64,000 nucleotides of DNA from the NCBI GenBank assembly GCA_035222895.1, contig JAVYIG010009957.1, positions 1-64,000 of the forward strand. Reading direction: 5' to 3'. Positions 10,986 to 23,646 of this stretch are shown here, one piece after another. The translations under genes were made by a program, and so were the position numbers. Under the pieces are notes generated by a model. The model searched no databases and was not told where the DNA came from. It saw only the letters and a list, made by a program, of their open reading frames with translations. Each line of letters begins with the position of its first letter. Position 1 is the first letter of the stretch. This DNA comes from Strongylocentrotus droebachiensis. Its lineage: Eukaryota > Echinodermata > Echinoidea > Camarodonta > Strongylocentrotidae.

Positions 10986-12767
10986 CCTGAATATTTTTGA
11001 CAAGTACAAGCATATTTTGGTTAAGAGTATTTTGGCATACATCATTGCCCCTTTCCAAAATAAGAAGAGATCATCCTTGGTCCCAACAAAAGTTATATTC
11101 ATTAGGTGGAAGGCGTTATGTTTAATCCAACGGGGAAAAAGATTGATTTGAAAATTCGATCACATTCAATCATATGAACAATATTATGCTCGGATCTCAA
11201 CATCCACAATCTTTTTTACAAGAGCTACAATCACAAATTATACAAAAAAGGCCGAAATTATGTTTTATTGTAAATCTACAAAAATGCAAATTTACTTTGG
11301 ATGAAAAAGCCTTTATGTTCCATGTTAAAATAGTGAGAAAATATCCCCTCCCTGAAGCCCTTTTCAGTACTTCATCATCTGTAGACGTCGCAACAATCAA
11401 GTATGACAGAAAAATTATTGTATAGTTTCTCGTCCCCTTCTCTATCAATGTTTTTTCCTGTCCACCTCAAATTGTTGTGATCCGATATTTTTGTTCTAAT
11501 AGAAAATAATAAACAATTTGAGGACATTATTCTACACAATGGTGTCAATAGAATATATTGATATAATGCAATTTCACCTTGTTTCAGCCCCCGAAGTGCA
11601 TGTACAATTGACATTTTAATTAACAAAAAGATCGCCTAATACCATGTTCGATGTCCAGCAAAAAACAAATAATACGCATCTCCCTTATTCTCATTTTTTT
11701 CGAAAAATCCGGACGAAAAACAAGGAATCAATTTTATTGGGCCAAATAACAACAATAACTATATCTTTATTTCACATTAGTGCCACGGTGGGACTCAAAC
11801 CGAAAACCACGTGATTCTTCGTCCAGTGTCACTAAAACATACGATCCAAATGCAGACGACATTAACAATGATACAGTTATAGAAAATGAAAGTCTTTAAA
11901 AAGATACCTCAAAACAAAATGATCCGGTTACCATGACAAGAATATTGTTTTATTATCGACCTTTGACGTTACATCATTCATCACATTGTCATGTTCACGG
12001 AAGAAGGTCAGAGGTCATTTGAGCGCATATGACATGAGTTGTTGAAAAGAGAAAAAGGAGGTTGGCATTTTAATGGCGAAGATTCCAGGTTTATTTTTCC
12101 TTTTCAGGCTCTCAAAATAAATAAGCGGTGATTGATGGAGATGTAATGTGAAGTTTGTTTTCCATGTACATCTGCCCTAGTCACACAAAACTAGGAAAGG
12201 GTCTAAAAAGGGCTATTCAAATATATACAATCAGACAATTGTTTATGAATAAGACATAAATCAGACGATTATTTCCCAGCCATCAAGTTGCTGTTAACAT
12301 AATTCGATATAAAAACACGAACGTAGAGAGGATAAGAATATGTAAGATTTTGATGTCAGAACAACTTCTTCCTCTTACTCAATAGGCTTTCTTTCTGGAA
12401 AGTACAACACCATTTTGTCACATGCGTATTAACTTGAGATTGATTTCATTTAACTGGTAATATCTGTCAAACATTTTGTATTCCGATCCTTAAAAAATGG
12501 CGAAAAAAATACAAGCATTCTCGTTTCTTGAGTCCCCTTTTGTCAAGTGGTGTTATGACATTGTGTTGTAGCCTACATGATAGGGTTCTGGTGATAAGAA
12601 ACTGCGGCGATGCTGGTATAATTCAGAAATTATTATCAAAAAGAAAAAAATCCTACATACCCCCTTCCTTTAAATCACAAAAGCGTTCTCTATGAATTGT
12701 CGATAACAAATGAATACACACACCCTTTCCTTTAAAACCTTAAGTCATACACGCGTCGTGTAATGGA
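10986..12767. other. Intergenic, nothing recognised
   Basis: About 1.8 kb of AT-rich sequence. Short open frames of up to 83 codons overlap on both strands without splice-site or family support. Confidence 0.4.
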
Positions 12768-13082
12768 GAGAGGGATTGGAGGAAGGTGGAGAAAGTGAGA
12801 GAGGGAGATGAGAGGAAATGAAAAGAAGAAGCTAGAGAGTGGTAAGAGGAGGGAGAGGGGGAAGAAGAAGAACTTGGAAGAAGAGAGACGGACAGAGAGA
12901 GGAGAGGCCGGGAATGGCGATAGAGCGAGAAGAGGAGAGGGGAGAATGAAGACAAGAGAGGGGAGGAAAGAGAGGGAGAATAAGAAGAGAGGAGGTGAGA
13001 GAGCGAGGAAAGAGAGAGAAGGAGGGAGACAGAGAGAAGCGAAGAAAGATGAAGTAGAGAGAGAGAGAGAGAGAGAGAGATA
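12768..13082. repeat. GA-rich polypurine tract
   Basis: About 315 bp, nearly all purine on the + strand, ending in pure (GA)n. Both overlapping long frames (Glu/Arg/Lys-rich, or Ser/Leu-rich on the other strand) are artefacts. Confidence 0.9.
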
Positions 13083-13772
13083 AAAGAAAGAGGGGAGGGT
13101 GAAGAGTAGAGATACCCGATGCGTAAAGTTTGCCTTCTTGAATTGTGCCCTCTATGTTCCATTTCAGTAAGAATTGATCACGCGAATGTGTGCGCCCACC
13201 GGCATCGTTATACCTACAGACTTCCCTTAAAACTTCAGGAAAAAATACAGCAAATATTTATGTAAAACAGCGACAACGCCGTTATTTTGAGGAGGGGGAG
13301 GTGGCGGTGGGTAATTTATTTTTCTTTTTAGGGAGCACCTGCTAAGCTAGCATGCATTTATAGCAGCAGCGTTGCCATATTTTTTTTTTCCAAGTTCGGA
13401 GCTCATTCAATTCTTTTCGTACTGAAAAGCCACCAGAAAAAGGTTAGAGTTGGGGTTTAAGCTGGTATTTTGTTCGTAGGGTGTACAAATTGAGCTGTTC
13501 CTGACAGATAACAGTGGGAAATGGGCTCTTGCAAGTTTCCATAAGGGTAAGTTATACAGCTGTACGTAAGGCGACAACAACAATAATGGGAGGGGTTTAA
13601 GCTGGCATTTTCAGTCTTTATTGTAGTGTCAATAACACAAAAACATTGTATACACAACAGACTAACACCAATAGGAATTAATACAGAACAATTAAAACAA
13701 AAACAAATTATGAGAATGAGGGGCAAAAAAAGGGCAAATAGCCTTAAAGTACGTTGACCCCATGTAGAACTC
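13083..13772. other. Intergenic, nothing recognised
   Basis: Includes AGCTGGTATTTTGTTCG at about 13460 and a similar AGCTGGCATTTTCAGTC at 13600. No gene was found. Confidence 0.35.
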
Positions 13773-14075
13773 GGGGATGTTTCACAGTCGAACCTAACTC
13801 TAAGTTGGACTTAAATATTACGGAGAGCCTTTTGTAGCGTTATATATAATGAAATACATTCAAAATTAAAATTCCGTATTTTAGACTTTTCATAGATTCC
13901 ACATCAAGAACATGAAATCTCCCAAGATAATAGAAAATATGATTGATTCCAATCAAAATGATATGCCTTTTAAAATAAGTTTTACAAATTATGTTAAAAT
14001 GTGCTAACGGCTTTCCATAATTGTTAAGTCCAACTTAGATTTAAGTTCAACTTAGGATCTTTGTGAAACATCCCC
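13773..14075. mobile_element. Palindromic MITE, GGGGATGTTTCACA family
   Basis: The left end GGGGATGTTTCACAG pairs with the right end CTTTGTGAAACATCCCC. The inner arms TAAGTTGGACTTAA and TTAAGTCCAACTTAG also pair. Total 303 bp. Related copies: 22755-23030 in an intron of the four-pass gene and 39559-39816 in an intron of the Frizzled-related gene. Confidence 0.75.
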
Positions 14076-15271
14076 CCACCCCCCAGTAGAGAGGGTACTA
14101 GATGTAGTTGTCTTAAACCATTCATTTCACACTACTGAGTGGAGTATTTCCCCTGTTTATATCGAGCATGGCCTGGAAAGAAAGTCTACTTTGCTTTGAT
14201 TTATAAAATGGCGCCTCTATTGATGATCATTGAAGCGTGACCTGCACTGATTTTTCACGTTGAACGAATGCATGTCATGGAATGCATTGAATCTTCCCCG
14301 CCCCGTACGCGATACCTTTTTCACACACAATACACACTCAAACACACACACAATTATTTTACACACACACGCACAATAAAGTACAGCACACACTCACACT
14401 TGAATACAGTAACAGCAGTACGGCACGGTACCAAGTGGGACCAGAAGCGGTGGCTTCACAATGCGCCCTAAACTTGTGTCAACTTCCCTCAAAGAGTTCG
14501 CTTCTTTTACAAACTGGCGTCTCGTTTCAGCGCGCTATTCGGCACTGCAATTTAGTACCCACGCTCGTAGGTGCAAGTAAGATTACTAACGTATTTTGCA
14601 GTGAGTGTGTTCGTGCATTGCAGGAGATATCGCGCTGTGTGTGAACACATGACTGTATTAACCATTCATTTGTATTCGTGTCTCAAAGGGCTTAGTCAAG
14701 GGTGAATGCAAAGTTGAGGATATAATCACACTGTTTATCTCCGGGTGGTTCGTCTTCTTTAAAGCCTCCTCTACAACGACAATTAACGTCTCACCCTATA
14801 CATTAACAATGTCAGTTAGAACCCTGCTGTAGGGATATCAACTGCCGCTTCTCTCACAATATTTCAACTTTTCTTGACTGAAATCTGACATTTTGGATGG
14901 ACCATGGAGATACAGGGAAGAATGCTTGGTACGTATTACACCCCAGTTGGGCTCCGATCAGTGTGTGTTATTGCGAGGTGCTAGATCATGTAGATAGTGA
15001 TCAATAGTTTTGATGTTGAACCAGGATGTACAAACATGTTCACGCCCATCTCACTTTCTGAGTTGCATGGTGTTTTAACAGACACTTCGCCTTAACATTG
15101 ATATAGGCATACTACAGTAGCAGTTTGTTTACAGTATACTTGTTTGTATTATATACATGTATATCTATATTCTTGCATTCACCCTTACTATAGGGTATTA
15201 TTACGTTTCTGTTGTATTCTTGCCTGATTGAAGAAGAGTGTATTAACATTGCCTTCTATGAAATGTAATTA
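14076..15271. other. Intergenic
   Basis: Contains an interrupted (CA)n patch at 14322-14400. It could hold an upstream untranslated exon of the 20.3 kb gene, but none can be assigned. Confidence 0.35.
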
Positions 15272-15309
15272 GTTGCTGATGAGCGTTCGGGTGAAACAGA
15301 CTGTACAAC
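15272..15309 (+). ncRNA. Hammerhead-ribozyme-like motif (weak)
   Basis: GTTG precedes the core CTGATGA (15276-15282), then a 10-nt stem-II region, GAAA (15293-15296), a 3-bp stem III closed by a GAC loop, then TA and CAAC, which pairs with the first GTTG. Core order and stem I fit a minimal type I hammerhead. Stem II has only a G-U and a C-G pair, so activity is doubtful. It could be a decayed relic of a retroelement ribozyme, or chance. Confidence 0.25.
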
Positions 15310-17436
15310 ACTTACTCATAAAATTGAACCTTTTCAACATCTATATATCAATATATGTACATATTATATAAAGATATAAACGTAAAGTGTGGACTGCTAA
15401 ACGTGATGGGCCGTCTTGTGTTCAGTGAAAATCTGATTGATCGGCTAAGTCCTAAAGGCTTGAAGCCTTTCATATTTGATAAGAGAATGTTTTCAGCGGA
15501 GGAGAATAAACTTTAAACTCTAGAATAAAATAACTCCGTTGACACTTGTCAATAGAGTCTTCTTTTATAGATTTGTAAGTATATATAGATACAATTGAAA
15601 GAAGAGTTTAATGCTCTATAGTTTTCAAATGTGTTTATTAATCAACTTAAAGGTATTGACACATATATAAATGTGATATACTTATATAATATATAATATA
15701 CATATATGTTTAAGTTGTAAACTGACACTTTGTTTCCCCATTGCTAGTTACATTATTATATTTGTATATCATTAGGCCTACACTACCCACCAGTATGTGA
15801 ATCAATATAAATGGAGCGATATATTGACTCAATGACTTGTAAATGTTATGGACCCCTTTGAAAACTAACTCTCGTGAAAAGGTTTTTTCCACCATATACA
15901 TTCGAAATAAATTGATAAAGTAAAATTTCAGTTTGTATAAAGGTTTAGCTCGTCAACCGGTAGGCTATTTGTGTATAATAATAATAATAAAAAAAAGGCA
16001 TGCCAAATGTAGTAATATTGATTATTGTATTACCATAATTATGTTTACCATATATATAACAAGTTGAAATTAACGATTCCGTGAAATGTTTTTACAAATC
16101 TTTTATCAGTTTAAAACCTTTTTTACCTTCTAAGTATTCAAAGGCAGACTACAAAGTTTGCAACCATAATTGGGTCAATATTAGAACCGAAAAATGGACT
16201 AAAATAAACGTTTCTGTTTTAACATATCAACTATTGTCAACATTGTTATTCAATTTCATGCAAAGCTATTTCTAACAAATCAACAGAAAAAGAAGTCAAC
16301 AATATTGAGCACAGTTTAATGAAGCCTTTTGTTTGCAATGTCTCTTTTCGGTTAAGCAGCTCCATGATATTCCAACTATGTGTGTTATAATAAGCAAACA
16401 GTTTTTAATGATTTTGTGTTTTCTATTTCTGATTCATTCGATTTCAACAAAATGGTAATTTCCTTATTTCTAGTAGAGGTGTATTGTATTTAGTTCAATG
16501 AATTTACTTTATGAATCAACTTTACAGGTTTTACTTAGCCCAAATTTCCATTCATTAAATTTACATTGCACAAATAAATAAGTGAACAGGAGGGTAATCT
16601 CTTGATGTCGAGTTAATGATATTTTTAAACGAATGGTACTGGGTTAAATAACACAACGTAGGAAGCTATCCTGAATAGATTAAATGGATCAGAATATAGT
16701 GCCTATATGAACACGGATTTGACTAGGAAATTGTAACAAATGAAAGATGTAGTAACAAAATAAGTAAATCAATGAAAAGTACGAAAAAGACTAGAAAACA
16801 TCAGTTATTGTAGAGACAAAACAGGTTGAGCCACTCTACAGATCAGGCGTTGTATCTGATATACATTTTATTTATGTAGGACAATTTATCATATCACTTT
16901 TCTTGTTCGAAATGTTATCTTCAAAGGCATGAGAATTTTAATTCATTCGAAACGAGGCTTCTGTGAGGTAATGAACAACCGACCAACCAAACACAAACAA
17001 TTTGGGATCTTTCCAACTCTCTTTTTTAAACTTCCTTGTCGAGGAATATTATTGACAGAGGTAGTGTCCCAAAAGGACTGTTCTCGCATTTGCTTTCATA
17101 AACTTTAACTTCGTAAAGATTGTATGGTAGAAAATGTATGGTAACGATCCGAAATACTGTACATGTACTCATACCATATTCTGTCTCGTTGTTTCCATTT
17201 TAAATGTTGTGTTTCATCACGAGATAGTAGACTATAGTCAACTCGTTTGGTGATTGAAAACGGTCATGTTTATTTATACACCATTATTTGCTTAACAATA
17301 ATTGTTATAATTATCTATATAAGGCTTCCAAGTGGTACAATAGATCAGTGCATTCAATATCTTTAGGGCAGTACCCGGATAACTGATCAATATTCGTATT
17401 GCTCATACATCCGGAAACTTCAACTAACAATATCAA
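15310..17436. other. Intergenic AT-rich DNA
   Basis: About 2.1 kb with TA-rich patches (15345-15372 and 15662-15710). No gene was supported. Confidence 0.4.
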
Positions 17437-17567
17437 TATCACACGAAAACAAAGCTATATTTACTAAGGTAAAAACCAAAAAAAGGTAAGTCAAATTTAG
17501 TAATTTCGCCAGTCAGCATGATATAGATAATGATAATGATATTGCATCGCTTTGTTTTCGTGTGATA
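17437..17567. repeat. Inverted repeat with 19-bp perfect arms
   Basis: TATCACACGAAAACAAAGC at 17437-17455 and its exact reverse complement at 17549-17567, with a 93-bp spacer. Likely a small foldback element. The flanks show no obvious target duplication. Confidence 0.7.
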
Positions 17568-18057
17568 CAAGAATATATTGCTCTCGCTATGACAATTATA
17601 TCACACTCAAAGCCATCTGATAGTTGACAAAATGTAGGTTATAACATGTGTCTTAAGACTTAAAATTGACTTTCATGTTCAAGGTTTGCACCCAGTAAGA
17701 TATGTTTACAGTTATATCGACGTTCACTAGGCTTACTATCTTTGGGCGGTACGAAATATGATCAAAGATAATTTTATTTTTTAATTAAAAAAAAAAGGAT
17801 TCCGGGATTAGATGCACAGACTGCAGGTTCTGTGATGGAACGGTTCAAAATCTAAATTTCCCAGGATTATTCTGAACACCCAGTTCCCGAAAGCATTCAA
17901 TTTATTTGAGGAGGAAATGAGTTTTGAAAATAATCTTTTTTTAAATCGTCATCTATACGTTATGGATTATCACACAAGATATTATTATCTGTATTTCAGG
18001 GATAGAGTTCCGCATACGAGTCAATAGAGGTAGTATTTGCAGGTTTATGGTGTGCGT

Positions 18058-18850
18058 GTACGTGTGTGTGTGTGTGTGTGTGTGCGTGTGTGTGTGTGTG
18101 TTTAACTATGTTAAGAATGTATTTATACCGCAGTTACCTCATTGTATAGTGGTGAATAAGAAATATTTGGAGCGAGCAACCAATGGTATTAATCATAATC
18201 ATAATGATAATCACATTGGAATTTACGGTATGGAACGTATAATATAGAAAATTGTTAACAGTCCTAAAATATCATTTTGGCAATGTTCATTATGCATGAC
18301 GTACCCTTGCACGTACTACTGAGGAGAGGAGATCGATTGGGTTCATGTCAGGTTTATACAAATAGAAATGTTGAGGAAATGCTTAGAGAGAGGGCAGGTG
18401 AGGAAAGAAAGAATACTTACAGCGAGAGAAAGAGAGAGAGAGATAGAGGGGAGGGAAAGAGAGGTAAAAGAAAGAAAGAGTGAATACAGAGAGAGAGAGA
18501 ATATGTGTGGTAAAAGATAGGCAGAAAGAAAGAGTACATTATACAAAGAGAGAGCATGAGAGAGGGTGTGCTAAAAGATAAACAAAAAGAAAGAGTTAAT
18601 ACAGAGAGAGAGATAGAGAAAGGGGGGTGTAGTAAACGACAGACAGAAAGAAAGAGTGAATACAGAAAGGGAAAATAAAAATAAAATAAAAGGGTCAGAG
18701 AGACACACAGAGAGAGAAGGAGATCAGGGGACGGAAGAGAGAGATAGAAGATGGTGAGGAGAAGAATGAAATAATTCAAATAACAAGAGGTTACACGTAG
18801 AGAGATAAAAGAATAAGGAGAGAGGAGAGAGAAGGAAGATCTAACAGATT
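18058..18850. repeat. (TG)n and GA microsatellites
   Basis: (TG)n occupies 18058-18100. A GA-rich region at 18385-18840 contains about four loose repeats of a longer unit built around AAAGATAGGCAGAAAGAAAG and GTGAATACAGAGAGAG (near 18420, 18510, 18575 and 18640). No gene lies between 17570 and 19200. Confidence 0.75.
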
Positions 18851-19204
18851 CAAAAAGGGGGAAAGAGAAGAAGTTACTGCTAATGTCGAAAACACTCTAA
18901 TAATGAGGTTCTATCCAAACACACAAAGCAAGCTTAGAGCATATTTGCTCTGATTTCCTCATTTCAACTCTGGAATCCGCTGACAATGCGGAACTTTCTC
19001 ATTGTGTCGAATGTTTGTGAACACTCACTGGCGGTTTGCATAGGGAAATACAAACTCCTTTATCATCATGTTCTTGACTCATACCTTACTATACCACACT
19101 CACACCGAGAAGATCAGCACCAGACCGACAATAGACCGCACGAAATCATACCTTATCCATAGTTGTCAAAACTCGGTCGGTTTTGAATCGGTTTGTAATC
19201 GGTT

Positions 19205-19470
19205 AATCAGTGTGACTGGGGTCCAGCGTATTCAAAACACAGCAGCTCGTCTTGTTGTTTATGTTCCTCGTACTTCTCACATTACTTCAACAACTTCACT
19301 GGCTCGCATCACTTCTCGCATCACTTACAAAATTCTCCTCCTTACTTTCAAGACTTATCATGGTTTTGCTCCTTCATATCTTTCTGAACTCCTTCCTCGA
19401 TACACTCCTGTCCGGACTTTGCGATCTGCTTCTCAATCTCTCTCCTCTTTCGGTCTCACACTTTTTCTTA
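19205..19470 (+). mobile_element. LINE reverse transcriptase C-terminal fragment
   Basis: The frame reads VQRIQNTAARLVVYVPRTSH, then ITSRITYKILLLTFKTYHGF, then APSYLSELLPRYTPVRTLRS. This is the highly recognisable segment after the palm domain of CR1/L2/Jockey-group non-LTR reverse transcriptases (QNAAARL..ITYKILLLTFKALHGLAPSYL). The catalytic palm is absent and the coding match begins abruptly, so it is a 5'-truncated dead copy. A tract of G and of C follows at 19495-19615. Confidence 0.8.
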
Positions 19471-20187
19471 CAAAAATATGATCAACGTTATTTCGGGGGG
19501 GGGGGGCAGTCTGGTTCTGTGGATGAAATACGAATGAGAAGGCAACCCATTCTCGTCTCCTCGATTACTGTTTTAAAGGTAAAGACCAGTTTTGGACCCC
19601 CCCCCCCCCCCCCTTCTCTCAAAAATTGAAATGGAAGCCCTTATTGCCAATCATGTGAAAGAATATGTATTGATTGGTTGATTTTATTTCATTTCATATA
19701 ACAATTTGCTTGAACAATAAAGAACATAGTTGACAAAGTATAAGATCAAAATTATGATATGAAACATGAACCTACTGGAGAGCAAAGCTTGTTTTTGTAG
19801 GTTTCCAAGAATAAGTATAATATGAACATTATTATCATAAATCATTTTAAAGTGTCTTAATAATCACTGTAATCGATTCCACAACGTTTTTTTTTTTTCA
19901 CAATGCAATCGCATGACCAGAACTGATCTTTAACTTTAAACGGAATGGATAATGACATGAACGAGAATAAAACGACGAAATTACAAGTGAACAATGTAAA
20001 AAGTGTAAGAAACAATTCAGGGGACGTTTCATGAACTAAAAGTTATTATCTGATCTTGGAAAATCAATTTTATGAAATACCCCCTGGGTTTTATGTAACA
20101 TAACAAGCTTTGGAATTTATGTAGTGAACTGTGTGTCTAGTGGCTATTTTGCTTATCACGTGGTTATGTATCTTTCTTTCATTTCAG
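19471..20187. other. Intergenic, upstream of the four-pass gene
   Basis: Holds poly-G (19494-19507), poly-C (19600-19613) and an AT-rich possible LINE 3' tail. A family D MITE fragment at about 19840-19960 contains CACAATGCAATCGCATGACC. A short GGGGACGTTTCATGAAC..TTTATGAAATACCCCC foldback sits at 20020-20088. Confidence 0.5.
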
Positions 20188-20258
20188 ATCAGTATTGAAG
20201 GGTCACAAGTGGGGAGAAATCAACCAATCACTTACAAGGAATCCCATCACGTGACAGT

Positions 20259-23200
20259 ATGGATGTCAATCTAGGATGCTGTGGTTTGGTGCTATCGTTC
20301 CTGTGTGTCTTCTTCGGAATGACCGAGGTTGGACTATGGGTGGCGTGCTATTCTGAATGCCCGGACGGAAAGCTAATCGAGTTTAATTATTTTGCTGCCG
20401 TGTGGACTGGTGTATTGGTAAATGATTAAATTCTATCATTTTTATTAAATTTAACTCATAAAAAAAGGTTAATTTAAACTCCTGCATATAAACGTACCCT
20501 ACAACCGGATTATACCCTTAAAATATCTAACCAGCCACTCTGTGAACAAATCAAGTAATTATGTCAGTTTGCCAGTACTCGAAGAACCTATCTTTATTTT
20601 TAACCTTTATGTTTTGCCATTTTTTTCCTCATTATTTTATAATCATCTGTTATTCATTCGGTATCAAATATGTGCTCGTATGAAGCCCTGTGTTACTAGA
20701 CGCATCAAGTATTCTATTTAATATCAAACTGATGTTTGAATTATGATGTAATATAGGTGTGAATATATAATTTTGTCAATCTAAGTACTAAGAATGACCC
20801 TGTAATGATTATCAGTTACTTTAGGATTAGTCAATTGTTCTCGAGTTTTAAACCACCTGTCGGTATACTTATCCTCGTCTTGTTAATGAAAGCGTTTTAT
20901 TTAAATATTTTGTGAGCTATTACGTTAAATCGATCCAGAGTATAGTTGAAAATAATATTATCCCAACCATGGAGAAACACGCTATTCCAAAGAGGGGGGG
21001 GGGGGGTAATAAGGAACTTTAGATAGTACACCAAACTTGACCAGAAGGTCTCTTAGCTTGAGTCACATGGTAGAATTAAAAATTTATATTTAACTATTTT
21101 TATAATAATCGATTTCATGAATGATTTACCAATTCATGAGAAAAGCCTTTTTATCTAAAAAAATTAAGAAATGTTTGAAAAGGAATTGTTGGCTCATTTC
21201 CTTCTACGCCTTCGGAAAATAATAACCATTTCTATAGCACGTATAGAAAAAAAAACATAAATTAAAATAATATTTCATTGATTTATCTTGCAGGCTTTCA
21301 CTGTGGGATTCATGATCATCGTACTGTTTTGTGTCAAATTCAAATCATTGGTAAGTCAAAGAAATCATTTATTTCGATGATGTTTCTAATGAGTATAACT
21401 TGATCGAAATGAGTAAAAGAGACACATAAGTTCAGTTTTTTCATTCCAATAAAAGTATTTAAAGATACAAATTATAAATACAGAACAGTTGCAAATCCTC
21501 ATACCTGAAATCAAGGGGAATAATAATAATAATAATATACAATATTTATAAGGCGCTTAATACTGGTGTCTCTAAGCGCACCATATTATGACTAAAATAT
21601 TATTTACCAAAACTTATAATAAACACACAACTTATACATCTGTTCTTTATTCAATAAATCATGCATAAATAATAATACAAATTAAGAGTGAGATCAAACA
21701 TACATACAAGATGTCAAACATAGGATCTAACATAGGATCGAACAAACAAGAAATAAGACGGTGTGCACCTCCTTTGACCGACTCACAACTGCAGAATATT
21801 ATTTATGAATTAAAAAAGGTGCGTTTTCAGCAAGGACTTGAATTGGTCAAGCGAATGAATATTATGAAAGTGCGCTGGTAATTTATTCCAAGGGTACCAT
21901 AAAAGACCAAGGCGGTCTTGTCAAGAAAGTCACTTTATGAAATAAAGTAGAAAGTGCTCGAATGCAAGAGGAGAGTATATTTGAACATTTAATGATATGA
22001 ATATGCAATGTTTAATTTTTACGTGTTTTTGTCTATTTTCATTGTTATGTAATCACTTGTCAGAACAATCTGCTATTCGGTCCACCGGCCTTGAACGATT
22101 TCGTCAATCAACGTTTTAAACAAAATGAAAATGATCTAGACTTAGTCCAGCGTGAGGGATGTCTGTGTATTTTCAAAAGAGGGCGCTACACAAGAAAACA
22201 TTAAAGAAGGGTATGACGAAAGCATGGATCTGTTTTGTCAATGTTCATAGCCGGATACTAAAAATTTTGAAGAAATGCAGGATTTGTTTATTCATTTACC
22301 TGTATATAATTATTTGCATTAAATTGACTAGAATTTCCTTTTTTCTCTCTCTCTTTCTTTCCTTTTGCCAAGTTCATGTTACAATTTATAGGTTATGATG
22401 ATGAAAATATTTTCAGTTGCTTTACAATTTGTATTTGTATGTTTGTTTTGTTTTTAGGGCACGTTTATCATCATACTGACATTCCTGCTGGTTCCGTGTG
22501 AGATCATTTGCGCATGTATCTACGCATATCGCGCCTACCTCTCTCGACCAATGAAAGACGACGTCACGACAGGCAACGTGGGCGTGGACTATTTCAGTGT
22601 GTTTTTCTTCAGCGCTATGTCCGTTGTCGGAGTCTTTCTCTTTCTCATCACCATCACGTGGAATTGTTATTACTTTTGCATAGCAACGCCAGCGGAGGAC
22701 TACGAGGAGGAAGTGAAGGAGGATTTGGAGGAAGAAGATGTAAGAATTCTGGAAGGTGTTTCACAAAGATCTTAAATTTAAATTATCTCTAAATTGGATT
22801 TATCAATTATGGAAAGCCGTTACCATCTTGGAAAATAAGTTGTAAAAGATATTTTAAAAGGCATAACATGTTGATTCAAATCACTAATTATTTTCTATTA
22901 TCAAGGAAATGTCATGTTCTTGATGTGGAATTTATGAAAAGTCTAAAATACTTGAATTTTTGCTTTTGAATAAAGTTTAATAATGTGTAAGTCCAACTTA
23001 GAGTTAAGTTAAACTTAGGATCTTAGGATCTATGTTTGGTGTTAGGTTAAGGATTAGGTTCGGATAGATAGACAAATCTACCCCCTGGTATTGGGGATTC
23101 TTTGATGAACTTGACAGCCCCAGATAGGCTAGATATGTCCACCCTTTTAAAAGTTCTCGGTAGTGGGATATCATGGGAAATTCGACACCATTCGGGTGTT

Positions 23201-23602
23201 CACCCAATGCAACGTGTTGTCAGTCACCAAGAGTGGACTTCACTTTAACTTCGACAGGTCTTATGCAATGCACTGTGTCCTGAACGTCCCGCCGCGAGGA
23301 AATCTCATCATAATAACATTTCCCTCTCCCTGGAAATATGAAGGCAAGCTGGAGTATTTTCTGGTGGGACAACGGATTCGCTCCCTGAGATACCTGCGTA
23401 CACGTTCCTTTATAATTGAATTCTTTCATTTTTCTCCTCACCATATAATATCTCTCTCTTCCGTCCCCTGATCTCCTGATCTCTCTCTGTCCTTCTGACC
23501 CTTTAATTTTCTTTCCCTTTTCCCTTTCTGTAACATTTTCCCATCTCCTCTATCTCCGTCATGACACCCTCTGTATTTTACCCTTTCTTCTGTCTATCTC
23601 AG

Positions 23603-23646
<44 letters not shown>

